Origin: DASXMR01 sp036495525 | GTDB lineage: Bacteria; Actinomycetota; Actinomycetes; Streptosporangiales; Streptosporangiaceae | NCBI GenBank assembly: GCA_036495525.1 | Contig: DASXMR010000045.1 | Span: 34,211 to 98,210 of the forward strand | Direction of reading: 5' to 3' | DNA: 64,000 bases | Shown here: positions 16,915-24,804 of the stretch, in pieces | Position numbering within the stretch: the stretch's first letter is position 1 | Layout of the letters: every line of letters begins with the position of its first letter | Made by a program: the position numbers and the translations under genes | Notes under the pieces: model-generated | What the model was told of the DNA's origin: nothing | The model's input: the letters and a program-made list of their open reading frames with translations, nothing else | Databases searched by the model: none

Positions 16915-17814
16915 ATGATTTCCGAGATCTTCGACCCTGACCGGTGGCAGCAGGTGGCCGGCTTCGAGTTCAGCGACATCACCTACCACCGCGCCGCCGA
17001 CTCCGGCACGGTCCGGATCGCGTTCGACCGGCCCGAGGTCAGGAACGCGTTCCGGCCGCACACGGTCGATGAGCTTTACCGAGCGCTCGACCACGCCCGG
17101 ATGACTTCCGACGTCGGCTGCGTGCTGCTGACCGGCAACGGGCCGTCGCCGAAGGACGGCGGCTGGGCGTTCTGCTCGGGCGGTGATCAGCGGATCCGCG
17201 GACGTGACGGGTACCGCTACGCCGAGGGCGAGACGGCGCAGACCATCGACCCGGCGCGCAGCGGCCGGCTGCACATCATGGAGGTGCACCGGCTGATCAG
17301 GTTCATGCCGAAGGTCGTCATCTGCGTCGTGCCCGGCTGGGCCGCCGGCGGCGGGCACAGCCTGCACGTGGTGTGCGACCTCACTCTCGCGAGCCTGGAG
17401 CACGCGCGGTTCAAGCAGACCGACGCCGACGTGGCCAGCTTCGACGGCGGCTTCGGCTCCGCCTACCTGGCCCGGCAGGTCGGCCAGAAGTTCGCCAGGG
17501 AGGTCTTTTTCCTCGGCGACACTTATGACGCGCAGGCCGCGCACCGGATGGGCATGGTCAACGCCGTGGTGCCGCACGGCGAGCTCGAGCCCACGGCGCT
17601 GGACTGGGCGGCCAGGATCAACGCCAAGAGCCCGACCTCGCAACGGATGCTGAAGTACGCGTTCAACCTGATCGACGACGGCCTGGTCGGCCAGCAGGTG
17701 TTCGCGGCCGAGGCCACCCGGCTCGCCTACATGACCGACGAGGCAGCCGAGGGCCGGGACGCGTTCCTGGAGAAGCGCCCCCCGGACTGGGAGCGCTTTC
17801 CCTACTACTACTGA
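16915..17814 (+). CDS. menB: 1,4-dihydroxy-2-naphthoyl-CoA synthase
   Basis: Crotonase-fold enzyme that closes the naphthoate ring from O-succinylbenzoyl-CoA in menaquinone synthesis. About 299 residues from ATG 16915 (MISEIFDPDRWQQV, the usual MenB N-terminus); an upstream ATG at 16870 is possible but atypical. Diagnostic pieces: RPEVRNAFRPHTVDEL, the oxyanion-hole region WAFCSGGDQRIRG, WAAGGGHSLHVVCDLTLAS, QTDADVASFDGGFGSAYLARQVG, and the MenB-specific C-terminus FLEKRPPDWERFPYYY. No other men genes are in the window, so it is isolated from the pathway cluster. Confidence 0.95.
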   Translation: MISEIFDPDRWQQVAGFEFSDITYHRAADSGTVRIAFDRPEVRNAFRPHTVDELYRALDHARMTSDVGCVLLTGNGPSPKDGGWAFCSGGDQRIRGRDGYRYAEGETAQTIDPARSGRLHIMEVHRLIRFMPKVVICVVPGWAAGGGHSLHVVCDLTLASLEHARFKQTDADVASFDGGFGSAYLARQVGQKFAREVFFLGDTYDAQAAHRMGMVNAVVPHGELEPTALDWAARINAKSPTSQRMLKYAFNLIDDGLVGQQVFAAEATRLAYMTDEAAEGRDAFLEKRPPDWERFPYYY

Positions 17815-18111
17815 CGCTGTTCCTTTCCCGCCAGAACGGGCATGGCGCCGGTCCGCGCTGCCCGCTGCCCCCGCGGCCCGCAGCGAATCACAGGGTTAGC
17901 CCGCGCCGGAGCGGGGGATCGCCACTGACGCGACGGCGCCTGGCCCGCGCGGCGGGCGCGCCTGGCGCGGGATGGCAGGGACACCGCGATGACGGCCCGG
18001 TCACATCGCGAGGAGGCGGCGGGTCATCAGCCGTGAGGGGCAAGTCGGCAGCTGGCCGGTGCAGGACCGCGCCGCGCTGCGCCCGTGTCAGGAGAAGGAA
18101 GGGATCAGATC
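17815..18111. other. Intergenic region after menB
   Basis: About 300 nt of very GC-rich sequence between menB and the epimerase gene. No supported ORF, terminator or operator was found. The RBS of the next gene (AAGGAAGGG) is at its right end. Confidence 0.4.
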
Positions 18112-19059
18112 ATGCGAGTCATGGTCGTTGGAGCCGCCGGCGCGATCGGCACCCGGCTCGTACCGCAGCTGACCGAGCGGGGGCACGAGGTCATCGGCAC
18201 CTCCCGGTCAGCTGGCAAGGCCGCGGAGCTGCGCGCTCTTGGCGCCGAGGCCGTCGTGCTAGACGTGCTGGACGCTGCCGCGGTCCGGGGCGCGGTCGCG
18301 GCCGCGCGGCCCGACGCGATCATCCACCAGGCGACCGCGCTGGCGAATGCCGCGTTCTCCCGCAAGCTTGACCGCACCTTCGCGCAGACCAACCGGCTGC
18401 GCACCGAGGGGACCGACAACCTGCTGCTCGCGGCCCGTGATACCGGCGTGCGGCGGTTCGTCGCGCAGAGCTTCGCGCCCTACCGCTATATCCGCCAGGG
18501 CAATCTGATCAAGACCGAGGATGACCCGCTCGATCAGTCGCCGCCGGCGGCCGCGCGGGCGACCTTCGACGCGATGACCTACCTGGATCAGTCGGTCACC
18601 GAGGCCGGCGGCATCGCGCTGCGGTACGGCGGCTTCTACGGCGACCCGGACCCGACGGTGAAGGCCGTGCGGAAGCGGCAGTACCCGATCATCGGCGACG
18701 GCGGCGGCGTCATGCCGTTCATCCACCTGCACGACGCGGCTGCCGCGACCGTGCTCGCGCTGGAACACGACGGCCCGGCGATCTACAACATCACCGACGA
18801 CGACTCCGCTGCCGTGCGGGACTGGCTGCCGGTGCTCGCCGAGGCAGTCGGCGCCAAGCCGCCCCGCCATTTCCCGGTATGGCTCGGCCGGCTGATCCTG
18901 GGGGAGAGCCTGACGATGATGAGCCAGGCCCGCGGCGCGTCCAACGCCAAGGCGAAGAAGGAGCTCGGCTGGACGCTGCGCTACCCGAGCTGGCGCCAGG
19001 GATTCCCGGCATCGTTCAGCGACCGCCAGCCACCGTCCAGCCCGCCAGCGCACCCTTGA
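18112..19059 (+). CDS. NAD-dependent epimerase/dehydratase family protein
   Basis: Extended-SDR Rossmann protein of about 315 residues acting on an unidentified sugar nucleotide or other substrate. The NAD(P) motif VVGAAGAIGTRLVPQL is at the N-terminus. The usual catalytic YxxxK is not obvious; the corresponding region reads FAPYRYIRQGNLIKTED. The C-terminal part has the family stretch IHLHDAAAATVLALEH...YNITDDDSA and ends with AKKELGWTLRYPSWRQGF. ATG 18112 is chosen for the upstream AAGGAAGGG. It converges on the higA-like gene 11 nt further on and appears monocistronic. Confidence 0.85.
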   Translation: MRVMVVGAAGAIGTRLVPQLTERGHEVIGTSRSAGKAAELRALGAEAVVLDVLDAAAVRGAVAAARPDAIIHQATALANAAFSRKLDRTFAQTNRLRTEGTDNLLLAARDTGVRRFVAQSFAPYRYIRQGNLIKTEDDPLDQSPPAAARATFDAMTYLDQSVTEAGGIALRYGGFYGDPDPTVKAVRKRQYPIIGDGGGVMPFIHLHDAAAATVLALEHDGPAIYNITDDDSAAVRDWLPVLAEAVGAKPPRHFPVWLGRLILGESLTMMSQARGASNAKAKKELGWTLRYPSWRQGFPASFSDRQPPSSPPAHP

Positions 19060-19070
19060 TGAGATGGCCG

Positions 19071-19403
19071 TCAGGCGACCTTCCAGGTCCGATCGCCAAG
19101 GCGAGCTACAACATCAATGCTTCCGCCCAGCCCGGCAACATGCGCGCGCACGATCTCGATGCCTGAGACCTCGCCGTGCTCGATCTTCGGGACGCGTGCC
19201 TGGGACACGCCAGGGACATCGGCCAGCTCGGCCTGGGTCAGACCAGCGGCCGTCCGCATCTCGGCAAGCTGATGCCCGCGGATGTATGCATCCCTGCGCC
19301 CGCGCGCCACCGCCTTGGCCGCAGCACGCTCCTCATCGGGCCTGGGATCAAGCGCCCGAGCCTTGGCCTTGACTTCACTCCATCCGGAGTAGCCGGTACT
19401 CAC
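19071..19403 (-). CDS. HigA-like XRE antitoxin, apparently orphaned
   Basis: A 110-residue DNA-binding antitoxin. The XRE HTH lies at residues about 45-85 (LAEMRTAAGLTQAELADVPGVSQARVPKIEHGEVSG), with the C-terminal strand segment LGGSIDVVARLGD typical of HigA/MqsA-type antitoxins of actinobacteria. It begins 5 nt after the stop of a HigB/RelE-like reading frame, the usual toxin-first order. That toxin is truncated, so this antitoxin may now be free or may cross-act on another toxin. The substitution pattern in the recognition helix (VPKIEHG instead of the common VSRIEHG) hints at drift. Confidence 0.83.
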   Translation of the reverse strand: MSTGYSGWSEVKAKARALDPRPDEERAAAKAVARGRRDAYIRGHQLAEMRTAAGLTQAELADVPGVSQARVPKIEHGEVSGIEIVRAHVAGLGGSIDVVARLGDRTWKVA

Positions 19404-19408
19404 GTTTA

Positions 19409-19657
19409 TCAGGGGCTTCCTGCATCCGTCGCCTTCAGGTGTAGCGCGTAACGCTGGTCCGCCAGCATGATCGCTTCGCGATACCAGCTATCACAGTTTC
19501 CAGCCTTATCACCGGCCACCAGGAAGATCGCCTCCCGCCAGGGGTTAAACGCGAACAGTAAGCGGATCTTGGTAGAGCCGGAGGACAGCGGCCGTAATAG
19601 ATGCGAACCGCGAGCCTGGCGTGCCATTGGTGCCGCCGGAAAACCGATGGGCAGCAT
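19409..19657 (-). pseudogene. Truncated HigB/RelE-family toxin (N-terminus missing)
   Basis: Only the C-terminal portion of a RelE/HigB-type mRNA interferase remains: LRPLSSGSTKIRLLFAFNPWREAIFLVAGDKAGNCDSWYREAI, then LADQRYALHL. Intact members run to about 115-120 residues with roughly 50-60 residues before this block. Here the frame upstream of about 19610 (MLPIGFPAAPMARQ) does not resemble the family, and the sequence runs into the divergent methyltransferase gene. The conserved Trp after GDKAGN is also changed to Cys. I conclude that a 5' deletion or rearrangement killed the toxin. Confidence 0.7.
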
Positions 19658-19683
19658 GGCAGCCGCCTGTTTATGCTCCTTTC

Positions 19684-20574
19684 GTGATCTATCAAGATCC
19701 GCTTGCCTATCTGCTCGGCCTGGAGGGCATCGCTCTGCTGGACGCCTGGGCCGGGGATCACGACCGCGCGTTCACTGAGGCCCGGCTGGCCGAAATCAGG
19801 CGGCTGCTGGATGACGAGCAGCTGCGGGACCGCAGTGTGCTGGTGGAGCGGGTGAGCAGCGCCACCGTCTACGGGCGGGTGTCGGCCGGCTATGACGCGG
19901 AGGCCGGCGGCGGCCTGTTCGCTACCGATGAGCCGATGGTGGCCGAGTACCTGGCCGGCCGGGAGCCTGGCGTGGCGCTGGACGCCGCCTGCGGCACCGG
20001 CCGGTTCGCCGAGTTCCTGGCTAGGCGAGGGCACCGGGTCATCGGCGTCGACACCTCCTCGGACATGCTCGCCTACGCGCGGCGGCGTGTGCCCGAGGCC
20101 GAGTTCCGCGTCGCGGAGCTTGACGCTCTGCCGCTGGCGGACGATTCCGTGGACGTCGTCGTGTGCGCGCTGGCGCTTGAGCACGTCCCGCGCCTCGATC
20201 CGGTTCTGGCCGAGTTCGCTCGCGTGCTGCGCCCCGGCGGCGACCTGGTCATCTCCGATGTGCACCACGAAGTCATCACCCGCGGCTCGGTGATGACCTG
20301 CCGCGGCCCGGCGGGCGAGCCGGTCATCGCGCCTACCTACCGGCATCAGCTCGGCGACTACCTGCGGCCGGCACTGCGCCTTGGCCTGCAGGTCCGGCGG
20401 TGCGAGGAGCCGCGCGTGGCCAGCGCGGACGGACCGCCGGCCGAGCCCGCAACCGAGATCGGCGACTGGCAGGACTGGCCGTTCTCGCTCGGGGACTACC
20501 TGCCATCGGCAGCGCGGGCAGCAAACAACCGTCCCCATCTGGTCATCTGGCACTTCCATCTGCCCGCCGGCTGA
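19684..20574 (+). CDS. Class I SAM-dependent methyltransferase
   Basis: A methyltransferase of about 296 residues, substrate unknown. The actinobacterial family begins with a helical cap (V/M-IYQDPLAYLLGLEGIALLDAWAGDHDRAFTEARLAEIRRLL), which fixes the start at GTG 19684 rather than at 19621. The SAM-binding motif I is VALDAACGTGRFAEFLA, motif II is HRVIGVDTSSDMLAYAR, the acidic loop is FRVAELDALPLADDSVDVVVCALALEHV, and motif IV is RVLRPGGDLVISDVHHE. It is divergent from the decayed higBA locus, and its 5' side is the junction at which the toxin was lost. Confidence 0.88.
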   Translation: MIYQDPLAYLLGLEGIALLDAWAGDHDRAFTEARLAEIRRLLDDEQLRDRSVLVERVSSATVYGRVSAGYDAEAGGGLFATDEPMVAEYLAGREPGVALDAACGTGRFAEFLARRGHRVIGVDTSSDMLAYARRRVPEAEFRVAELDALPLADDSVDVVVCALALEHVPRLDPVLAEFARVLRPGGDLVISDVHHEVITRGSVMTCRGPAGEPVIAPTYRHQLGDYLRPALRLGLQVRRCEEPRVASADGPPAEPATEIGDWQDWPFSLGDYLPSAARAANNRPHLVIWHFHLPAG

Positions 20575-20687
20575 CCGACTTCCAGGGCAGGCTCGGCGGG
20601 CGCCCCCGTATCCGGGCGGCAGCCGCTGCCATGCCGCCGTCTTATCCGAGTTGGCTCAATAACTCCCGCCGGGGGCGAGAGGTATGG

Positions 20688-21122
20688 CTAAGCCAGGTCG
20701 GCTGTGTGGCGGATGCGGAGCATTAGGCTCGCCGACGGCGTGACCTTGCCCGACGCATAAGTGGACAGCCGTGAGGCAGAAGTGCCGATCCGCGACGCGA
20801 ACTCGGCGCGGCTCAGCCCCGAATGCTGGATGGCGTCCCTGATCTCAGCGGCAACCACGGAGCGCTCGCGGGCCTCTGCGCGCGCACGGGCGCGGGACAA
20901 GGCCAGCTCCATGAGCTCAGCGACTCCGTACGGTCGCGAGTGACTGAGCACCTCTTCAACCTGGCGTGCGGTCCTTCCCCACGGGTCATCCTGCATTTCG
21001 GCAACGATGCGGTGCCAGTCTGCGAGGTCACCCCGTTCAAGCGCAGTCTGCACGGCCTCTGTCGGCCAGTGGCAAACGGGAGTCTCGGACGTGATAGCCA
21101 GGTTGCGGAATGACAGTGCCAT
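20688..21122 (-). CDS. XRE-type HTH protein, probable antitoxin partner
   Basis: A 144-residue protein from ATG 21122, which has GGAGG 10 nt upstream within the end of the preceding gene. The C-terminal XRE domain is evident (AEIRDAIQHSGLSRAEFASRIGTSASRLSTYASGKVTPSASLMLRI). The N-terminal half is helical and acidic (QTALERGDLADWHRIVAEMQDDPWGRTARQVEEVL). It follows the AbiEii-like gene by 4 nt, so the two are translationally coupled. By position and domain type it is the likely antitoxin and autoregulator, though AbiE antitoxins are usually encoded upstream of the toxin. Confidence 0.78.
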   Translation of the reverse strand: MALSFRNLAITSETPVCHWPTEAVQTALERGDLADWHRIVAEMQDDPWGRTARQVEEVLSHSRPYGVAELMELALSRARARAEARERSVVAAEIRDAIQHSGLSRAEFASRIGTSASRLSTYASGKVTPSASLMLRIRHTADLA

Positions 21123-21126
21123 TCGC

Positions 21127-21858
21127 CTAGACCTCCGCCTCAGCCATTTCTGCGGCAAGCTCGGCGCATGCCGACCGCACCTCGCCCCAGTCGGTCCAGC
21201 GGGGCGTCAGGTTCCGATAGGCCTCAAGCTGCGTCGTTACAGACGCGTCTTTCGGCCGAGGATCGGCCAGTTGCTTGGCCAGCTGCGCAGCTATGCCGCG
21301 GCCGCCGCCGTGCTGGTCCTGGTAGTAGTCGTCGATCCTGGCCAGCACTCCTGCCGCCTGGCTTGCGCCGTAACGATCCGCGAGGGCGGCGACATCAAGG
21401 TAATCGCGAGTCTGATTCCGCCGCACGATCAGGAACCCTTTGATCCGGAGCGTTTCCGCTGCGGTAGGGACAGTGAGCGAGCGTCCGGACGGAAGCGTTA
21501 TCTGGGCAGTCTCCAGTGGCCGGGTGCGAATCATCTGACGCACGCCAGCTTCGATATCACCTAGCTGACCGAGGATGAGCTTCCCCGGAACAATCCGGTT
21601 GGTCACCCAGTCGCCTTCAGATTCGACAGCTCCGAGCACGAAGTCGAACCTGTCCTGCAGGTCGGCTAGTACATGGTCGTGGTCATAGGAGTCCCGGTGA
21701 CCCGCGTACAGCGCCGCTGCTGAACCACCCACGAGAACAGCATCAGGGACCAGTTGCTGCAAGCGCGACGCTGACTCGAGCACAGCCAGCAGCTCAGGAG
21801 AGGCACCTGCAAGAGGACTCCCCGCCGAGGACGACTGCCCAGAGATCTTCTCTGCCAC
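21127..21858 (-). CDS. AbiEii-like nucleotidyltransferase toxin
   Basis: A 243-residue protein of the AbiEii/MNT nucleotidyltransferase group, the toxin class that transfers nucleotides to tRNA or other targets in abortive infection or TA modules. The characteristic loop VLVGGSAAALYAGHRDSYDHDHVLADL carries the GGS and acidic metal-ligand motif. The middle block AAETLRIKGFLIVRRNQTRDYLDVAALADRYG matches the conserved RxKD-like region of the family. GTG 21858 is 6 nt after a TATCTT box, so leaderless initiation is likely. The gene is coupled to a downstream XRE gene. A functional TA or phage-defence role is inferred from family and context. Confidence 0.8.
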   Translation of the reverse strand: MAEKISGQSSSAGSPLAGASPELLAVLESASRLQQLVPDAVLVGGSAAALYAGHRDSYDHDHVLADLQDRFDFVLGAVESEGDWVTNRIVPGKLILGQLGDIEAGVRQMIRTRPLETAQITLPSGRSLTVPTAAETLRIKGFLIVRRNQTRDYLDVAALADRYGASQAAGVLARIDDYYQDQHGGGRGIAAQLAKQLADPRPKDASVTTQLEAYRNLTPRWTDWGEVRSACAELAAEMAEAEV

Positions 21859-21868
21859 AGATCTAAGA

Positions 21869-21882
21869 TATCAGATATGATA
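21869..21882. promoter_or_regulatory. Inverted repeat in the promoter of the AbiEii-like/XRE operon
   Basis: TATCA-GATA-TGATA (5-bp arms) lies 11 nt upstream of the GTG start in an AT-rich patch that also holds the -10 box. The coupled XRE protein is the natural candidate to bind it. Short arms make this tentative. Confidence 0.4.
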
Positions 21883-21915
21883 ACTGCGATGCATAACTGC
21901 AGCCGGCGTGCCTGG

Positions 21916-22749
21916 TCAGTCCAAGCTCAGCTGAGCCCATTGGTCTAGGGTCGCGAGGGTCTGGGACGCGGTCGGGTGCACGAGCGCAAGCAGGCAGCGG
22001 TCGGCGCCTGCCTCGGCGAACTGCTCAAGGATCGCCCTGTCCGGCGGCGGGCTGAAGACCGTCACCGGGATGTGCCCGCGGCCGGCGTGAGCGGCTCGCT
22101 GGCGCAGCGCGGTGACCCGGCGACGGAACTCGTCGATGCTCGCCAGCGGCCCGCTCTGCGGGAGCCAGCCGTCGCCGAACGCCAGCACCCGGTCCTCGGT
22201 GCCGGGGCCGTTGCCGCCCACCAGCACCGGCGGGTGCGGCTGCTGCACCGGCTTGGGCCAGGACCACACCGGCCCGAAGCTGACGTGCTCGCCGTGGTAC
22301 TCGGCCTCGTCGGCGGTCCAGATGGCCCGCATGGCCCGAACCCGGTCGGCCATCAGGGCCATCCGGGTGCTCGGGTCGGTGCCGTGGTTCGCCATTTCGG
22401 CGCGATTCCAGCCCGCGCCCACGCCGAACTCCACCCGCCCGCCGGAAATCCGGTCCAGGCTCGCCACTTCCTTGGCCAGCGTGATCGGGTCGCGCTGGGT
22501 GACCAGGCAGACCGCGGTGCCGATCCTGATAGTGCTGGTCACCGCAGCGACGGCCGCCAGCGCGACGAACGGGTCCCAGGTGTCGGCGTAGGGCCGAGCC
22601 GGGCGGCCGTCGGCGCGCTTACTGGCCACCGGCAGATGCGTGTGCTCGGCGCAGAACAGTGATTCGAAGCCGCGTTCCTCCACGGCCCGGCCCAGCTCCG
22701 GTGGCGTCAGGCCGCCGGAGCCCATCATCAGCACGACCCCGAGTTCCAC
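21916..22749 (-). CDS. LLM class (F420- or FMN-dependent) oxidoreductase
   Basis: Luciferase-like TIM-barrel flavin enzyme of about 277 residues. It begins VELGVVLMMGSGGLTP, contains GFESLFCAEHTHLP, the cofactor strand TSTIRIGTAVCLVTQRDPITLAKEVASLDRISGGRVEFGVGAGWNRAEMANHG, and VLVGGNGPGTEDRVLAFGDGWLP, the pattern of the mycobacterial F420-dependent subfamily. GTG 22749 is preferred to TTG 22794 because it lies 7 nt after TAGGCT (leaderless) and matches the usual N-terminus. Substrate unknown. It is monocistronic. Confidence 0.88.
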   Translation of the reverse strand: MELGVVLMMGSGGLTPPELGRAVEERGFESLFCAEHTHLPVASKRADGRPARPYADTWDPFVALAAVAAVTSTIRIGTAVCLVTQRDPITLAKEVASLDRISGGRVEFGVGAGWNRAEMANHGTDPSTRMALMADRVRAMRAIWTADEAEYHGEHVSFGPVWSWPKPVQQPHPPVLVGGNGPGTEDRVLAFGDGWLPQSGPLASIDEFRRRVTALRQRAAHAGRGHIPVTVFSPPPDRAILEQFAEAGADRCLLALVHPTASQTLATLDQWAQLSLD

Positions 22750-22852
22750 GTGCGGCAGCCTATCTGCCTCGTTCAACAGCTGGACGGGCGTCAAATCTGT
22801 ACATCTGTCCTGCCATCACGCCACCGCTTTCCCCGGCCCGCCGGAACTGGTT

Positions 22853-23290
22853 TCATGACCCGTCCATGTGCCTGCCGGTGCCGGGCCGCCACGGATCGGG
22901 CCGCCGGTTGGCGGGGTCCTTGATTCCCGACCGGACACCCTGATCGGCCATCGGCTCGTCATCGAAGCGCGGGATGACATGCAAGTGCGGGTGCAGCCCG
23001 CCCTGATCGTTCCAGCCGAGGGTGTAGCCGTCGGGAGCGAGCCGGCGGTGCAGCTCGGCTCGCACCAGAAGCAGAAGTTCCCGTGTCGCCGCCCACTCCT
23101 CGGTGGTCAGGTCAAACGGGGAAGCCCGGTGAACCTTTGGCGCGATGCCGCCGCAGCCGGGAATCACATCGGGCGGATCACGAGGGTCCCTGGTCGAGGC
23201 GTAGATGCAGAAGTCGTTCTCGAAGTACAGGTCCGCCTCACCGCGGGCGACCGGGGTGCGGGCGATACTGGCGAGGAACGCGGCCGCCAC
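22853..23290 (-). CDS. HIT family protein
   Basis: Histidine-triad nucleotide-binding protein; such proteins hydrolyse nucleoside phosphoramidates or dinucleotides. The block FLASIARTPVARGEADLYFEN is the start of the conserved region, followed by PKVHRASPFDLTTEEWAATRELL and the catalytic triad HPHLHVIPRF with DEPMADQGVR. The 3' end is intact. The N-terminus is uncertain: GTG 23290 leaves only four residues before the conserved core, while ATG 23323 or a frame to 23410 adds hydrophobic sequence (MLSVAVVAWVLVAAA) foreign to the family. The gene seems joined to the remnant of a membrane-protein gene. Confidence 0.8.
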   Translation of the reverse strand: MAAAFLASIARTPVARGEADLYFENDFCIYASTRDPRDPPDVIPGCGGIAPKVHRASPFDLTTEEWAATRELLLLVRAELHRRLAPDGYTLGWNDQGGLHPHLHVIPRFDDEPMADQGVRSGIKDPANRRPDPWRPGTGRHMDGS

Positions 23291-23484
23291 CAGTACCCAC
23301 GCCACGACGGCGACCGAGAGCATAGGTATTCCAGCGGCAGGACCAGCTGGCGGGCGCCAGCCAGCACTGAGATCGCGGTGGCGCCCATCAGGATCCAGTA
23401 GGCGGGCCAAGTGTGGCCGGCGTCATCGGCACCGTCAGCCAGCGCAGCAGGCCTGGCCGGGACACCGGCCCGGCCTGCTGTCTG

Positions 23485-23892
23485 TCAGGTGACGAGGACT
23501 ACCTCGGCACCAACGGCGTCGTAGGTGCCGCGCGCACGCGCGTCCCTGGTGGCGAGGGGCACGCCGTGGTCCTTGGCCGCCAGTGCCACGAGCGCGTCAT
23601 ACACCGCGCCTCCGGCGACTCCCATCCGGCTGAGGGTGTCGGGCAGCTTGCGCGCGCGAGGGGCGGAGAGCAGGAGCGGCGCGGAGAAGCGGGCAGCGAG
23701 CAGCCGGGCTGCGTCGGCAGGAGCCAGCCGCGAGTCACCAGGCAGCCGGGTCAGCACGGAGTAGGTCTCGGCGAGCGCGCGCCCGCTGAGCGCTATCTCC
23801 TGGCCCGCCCACCAGCCCACCACCGCCGCATGAGCACGGTGCGAGCGGACGAGCAGCGGAACTGCGACGCTGGTGTCGACCGCGATCGTCAC
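23485..23892 (-). CDS. vapC: VapC-type PIN-domain toxin
   Basis: Ribonuclease toxin of a type II TA pair, 135 residues. The four acidic PIN residues can be placed: Asp6 in AVDTSVAV, Glu in [11 protein letters not shown] (about 43), Asp in [10 protein letters not shown] (about 98), and Asp in [12 protein letters not shown] (about 116). It overlaps its antitoxin by 4 nt (ATGA), the usual vapBC coupling. Length is normal for the family, so it is probably functional. Confidence 0.9.
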   Translation of the reverse strand: MTIAVDTSVAVPLLVRSHRAHAAVVGWWAGQEIALSGRALAETYSVLTRLPGDSRLAPADAARLLAARFSAPLLLSAPRARKLPDTLSRMGVAGGAVYDALVALAAKDHGVPLATRDARARGTYDAVGAEVVLVT

Positions 23893-24125
23893 TTGCGGCC
23901 AGCGTCAATGAGCGCGAAGACCACGTCGTCATCGACTGGCGTGCTGCCTTCAGCGACGAGGACGCCATCCTCTTCCACCAGACGTGCCGTCCTGCCCGCT
24001 GGCAGCAGCTGCGCTCCGGAGCCGTACGGGGAGATGTCGACCTTCGTGCCGGGCAGCAAGCCGAGTGCGTCCCGGATGGGCTTGGGCAGCACCACCCGGC
24101 CAGCCTGGTCAATGACGGCTTCCAT
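23889..24125 (-). CDS. vapB: VapB/AbrB-type antitoxin
   Basis: A 78-residue swapped-hairpin (AbrB/SpoVT) DNA-binding antitoxin. The DNA-binding motif is [29 protein letters not shown], and the C-terminal tail [14 protein letters not shown] should wrap the VapC active site. ATG 24125 (MEAVID) is preferred to an upstream ATG at 24152 because the interval contains the operator and a TATCGT box 6 nt before 24125. First gene of the vapBC operon; autoregulation is expected through the adjacent inverted repeat. Confidence 0.88.
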   Translation of the reverse strand: MEAVIDQAGRVVLPKPIRDALGLLPGTKVDISPYGSGAQLLPAGRTARLVEEDGVLVAEGSTPVDDDVVFALIDAGRK

Positions 24126-24152
24126 GGGAAAACGATACCATCGAGATCCCAT
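24124..24152. promoter_or_regulatory. vapBC operator-like inverted repeat
   Basis: ATGGGA...TCCCAT (6-bp arms at 24124-24129 and 24147-24152) encloses a second symmetric core CGATaccATCG. It covers the -10 region and start codon of vapB, where VapB-VapC autorepression would act. Function inferred from position. Confidence 0.5.
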
Positions 24153-24187
24153 AGCCCCGGCCAGCTGAGCTGCAAGCTGGCCGGCGG

Positions 24188-24559
24188 TCAGGTGACAGGG
24201 GTGAGGATCTCCATCAGGTGACCGTCGGGGTCGCGGAAGTACGTGCCCTTGTTGCCGCCCTTGCCCTGGTAGACCTGGCCGGGCCGCTGGCAGGACGGGT
24301 CGGCGTAGTGGGTGATGCCAGCGTCCCTGATGCGCTCGAAGGCGGCGTCGAAGTCGGAGTTGCTGACCAGGAACGCGTAGTGGTGCGACTCAACGTGGTC
24401 GTGCTGGTCGTAGTCCAGCGTGACGTGATTGGTCAGGGTGACCGGCGTGAAGTGCGAGACCGGCGGATCGACGTCCAGGCCGAGGATGCCGGCCAGGAAG
24501 GCGGCCGAGGCCTGCGGGTCGCGGGCGGGGACGATCGTGTGGTTCAGCTCGACGGACAT
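24188..24559 (-). CDS. VOC family protein (glyoxalase/bleomycin-resistance fold)
   Basis: A 123-residue metalloprotein-like fold of paired beta-alpha-beta-beta-beta units. It shows MSVELNHTIVPARDPQASAAFLAGILGL, VTLDYDQHDHVESHHYAFLVSNSDFDAAFERI, and the C-terminal GTYFRDPDGHLMEILTPV with the usual metal-binding His and Glu. ATG 24559 has GGGAG 7 nt upstream. The family covers dioxygenases, isomerases and drug-binding proteins; no specific function can be given. Confidence 0.85.
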   Translation of the reverse strand: MSVELNHTIVPARDPQASAAFLAGILGLDVDPPVSHFTPVTLTNHVTLDYDQHDHVESHHYAFLVSNSDFDAAFERIRDAGITHYADPSCQRPGQVYQGKGGNKGTYFRDPDGHLMEILTPVT

Positions 24560-24756
24560 AGTGACTCCCATCAGTCATTGTCATTCTGCCTGGCCGGCTG
24601 CTGGCCGGACTGCCGCACCGGCGGGATCGGCCTCGGTCGAGGCTGATGTCGCCGACGGCTGGCCGGCGGTTGGCACATCCGCGCGTTCACCATGGCCGCC
24701 TTCGCGCTGCTGGAGGACGGCCTGGGCGGCTATGCCGTCCAGCAGCCAGACGATGG

Positions 24757-24802
24757 GTCAAGGATTCCTTGACGGACGCTCCCCGTCAGGGGTACCTTGA
24801 CG
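24757..24802 (+). promoter_or_regulatory. Leaderless promoter with two tandem palindromes
   Basis: Two 18-bp copies, GTCAAGGATTCCTTGACG (24757-24774) and GTCAGGGGTACCTTGACG (24785-24802), matching at 15 of 18 positions and starting 28 bp apart. The first is a near-perfect palindrome (TCAAGGA-T-TCCTTGA). Copy 1 contributes a -35 TTGACG (24769-24774); copy 2 contributes a -10 TACCTT (24793-24798) after an 18-bp spacer. The ATG of the zinc-finger gene is 6 nt beyond the -10. So each half of the promoter sits in one operator copy. Confidence 0.72.
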
Positions 24803-24804
24803 CC

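Noticed and set aside
24690..24773. Short frame reading [20 protein letters not shown] upstream of the zinc-finger gene
   Set aside because: Looks protein-like and may be the tail of a lost gene, but it is too short to assign and could be chance in GC-rich DNA.
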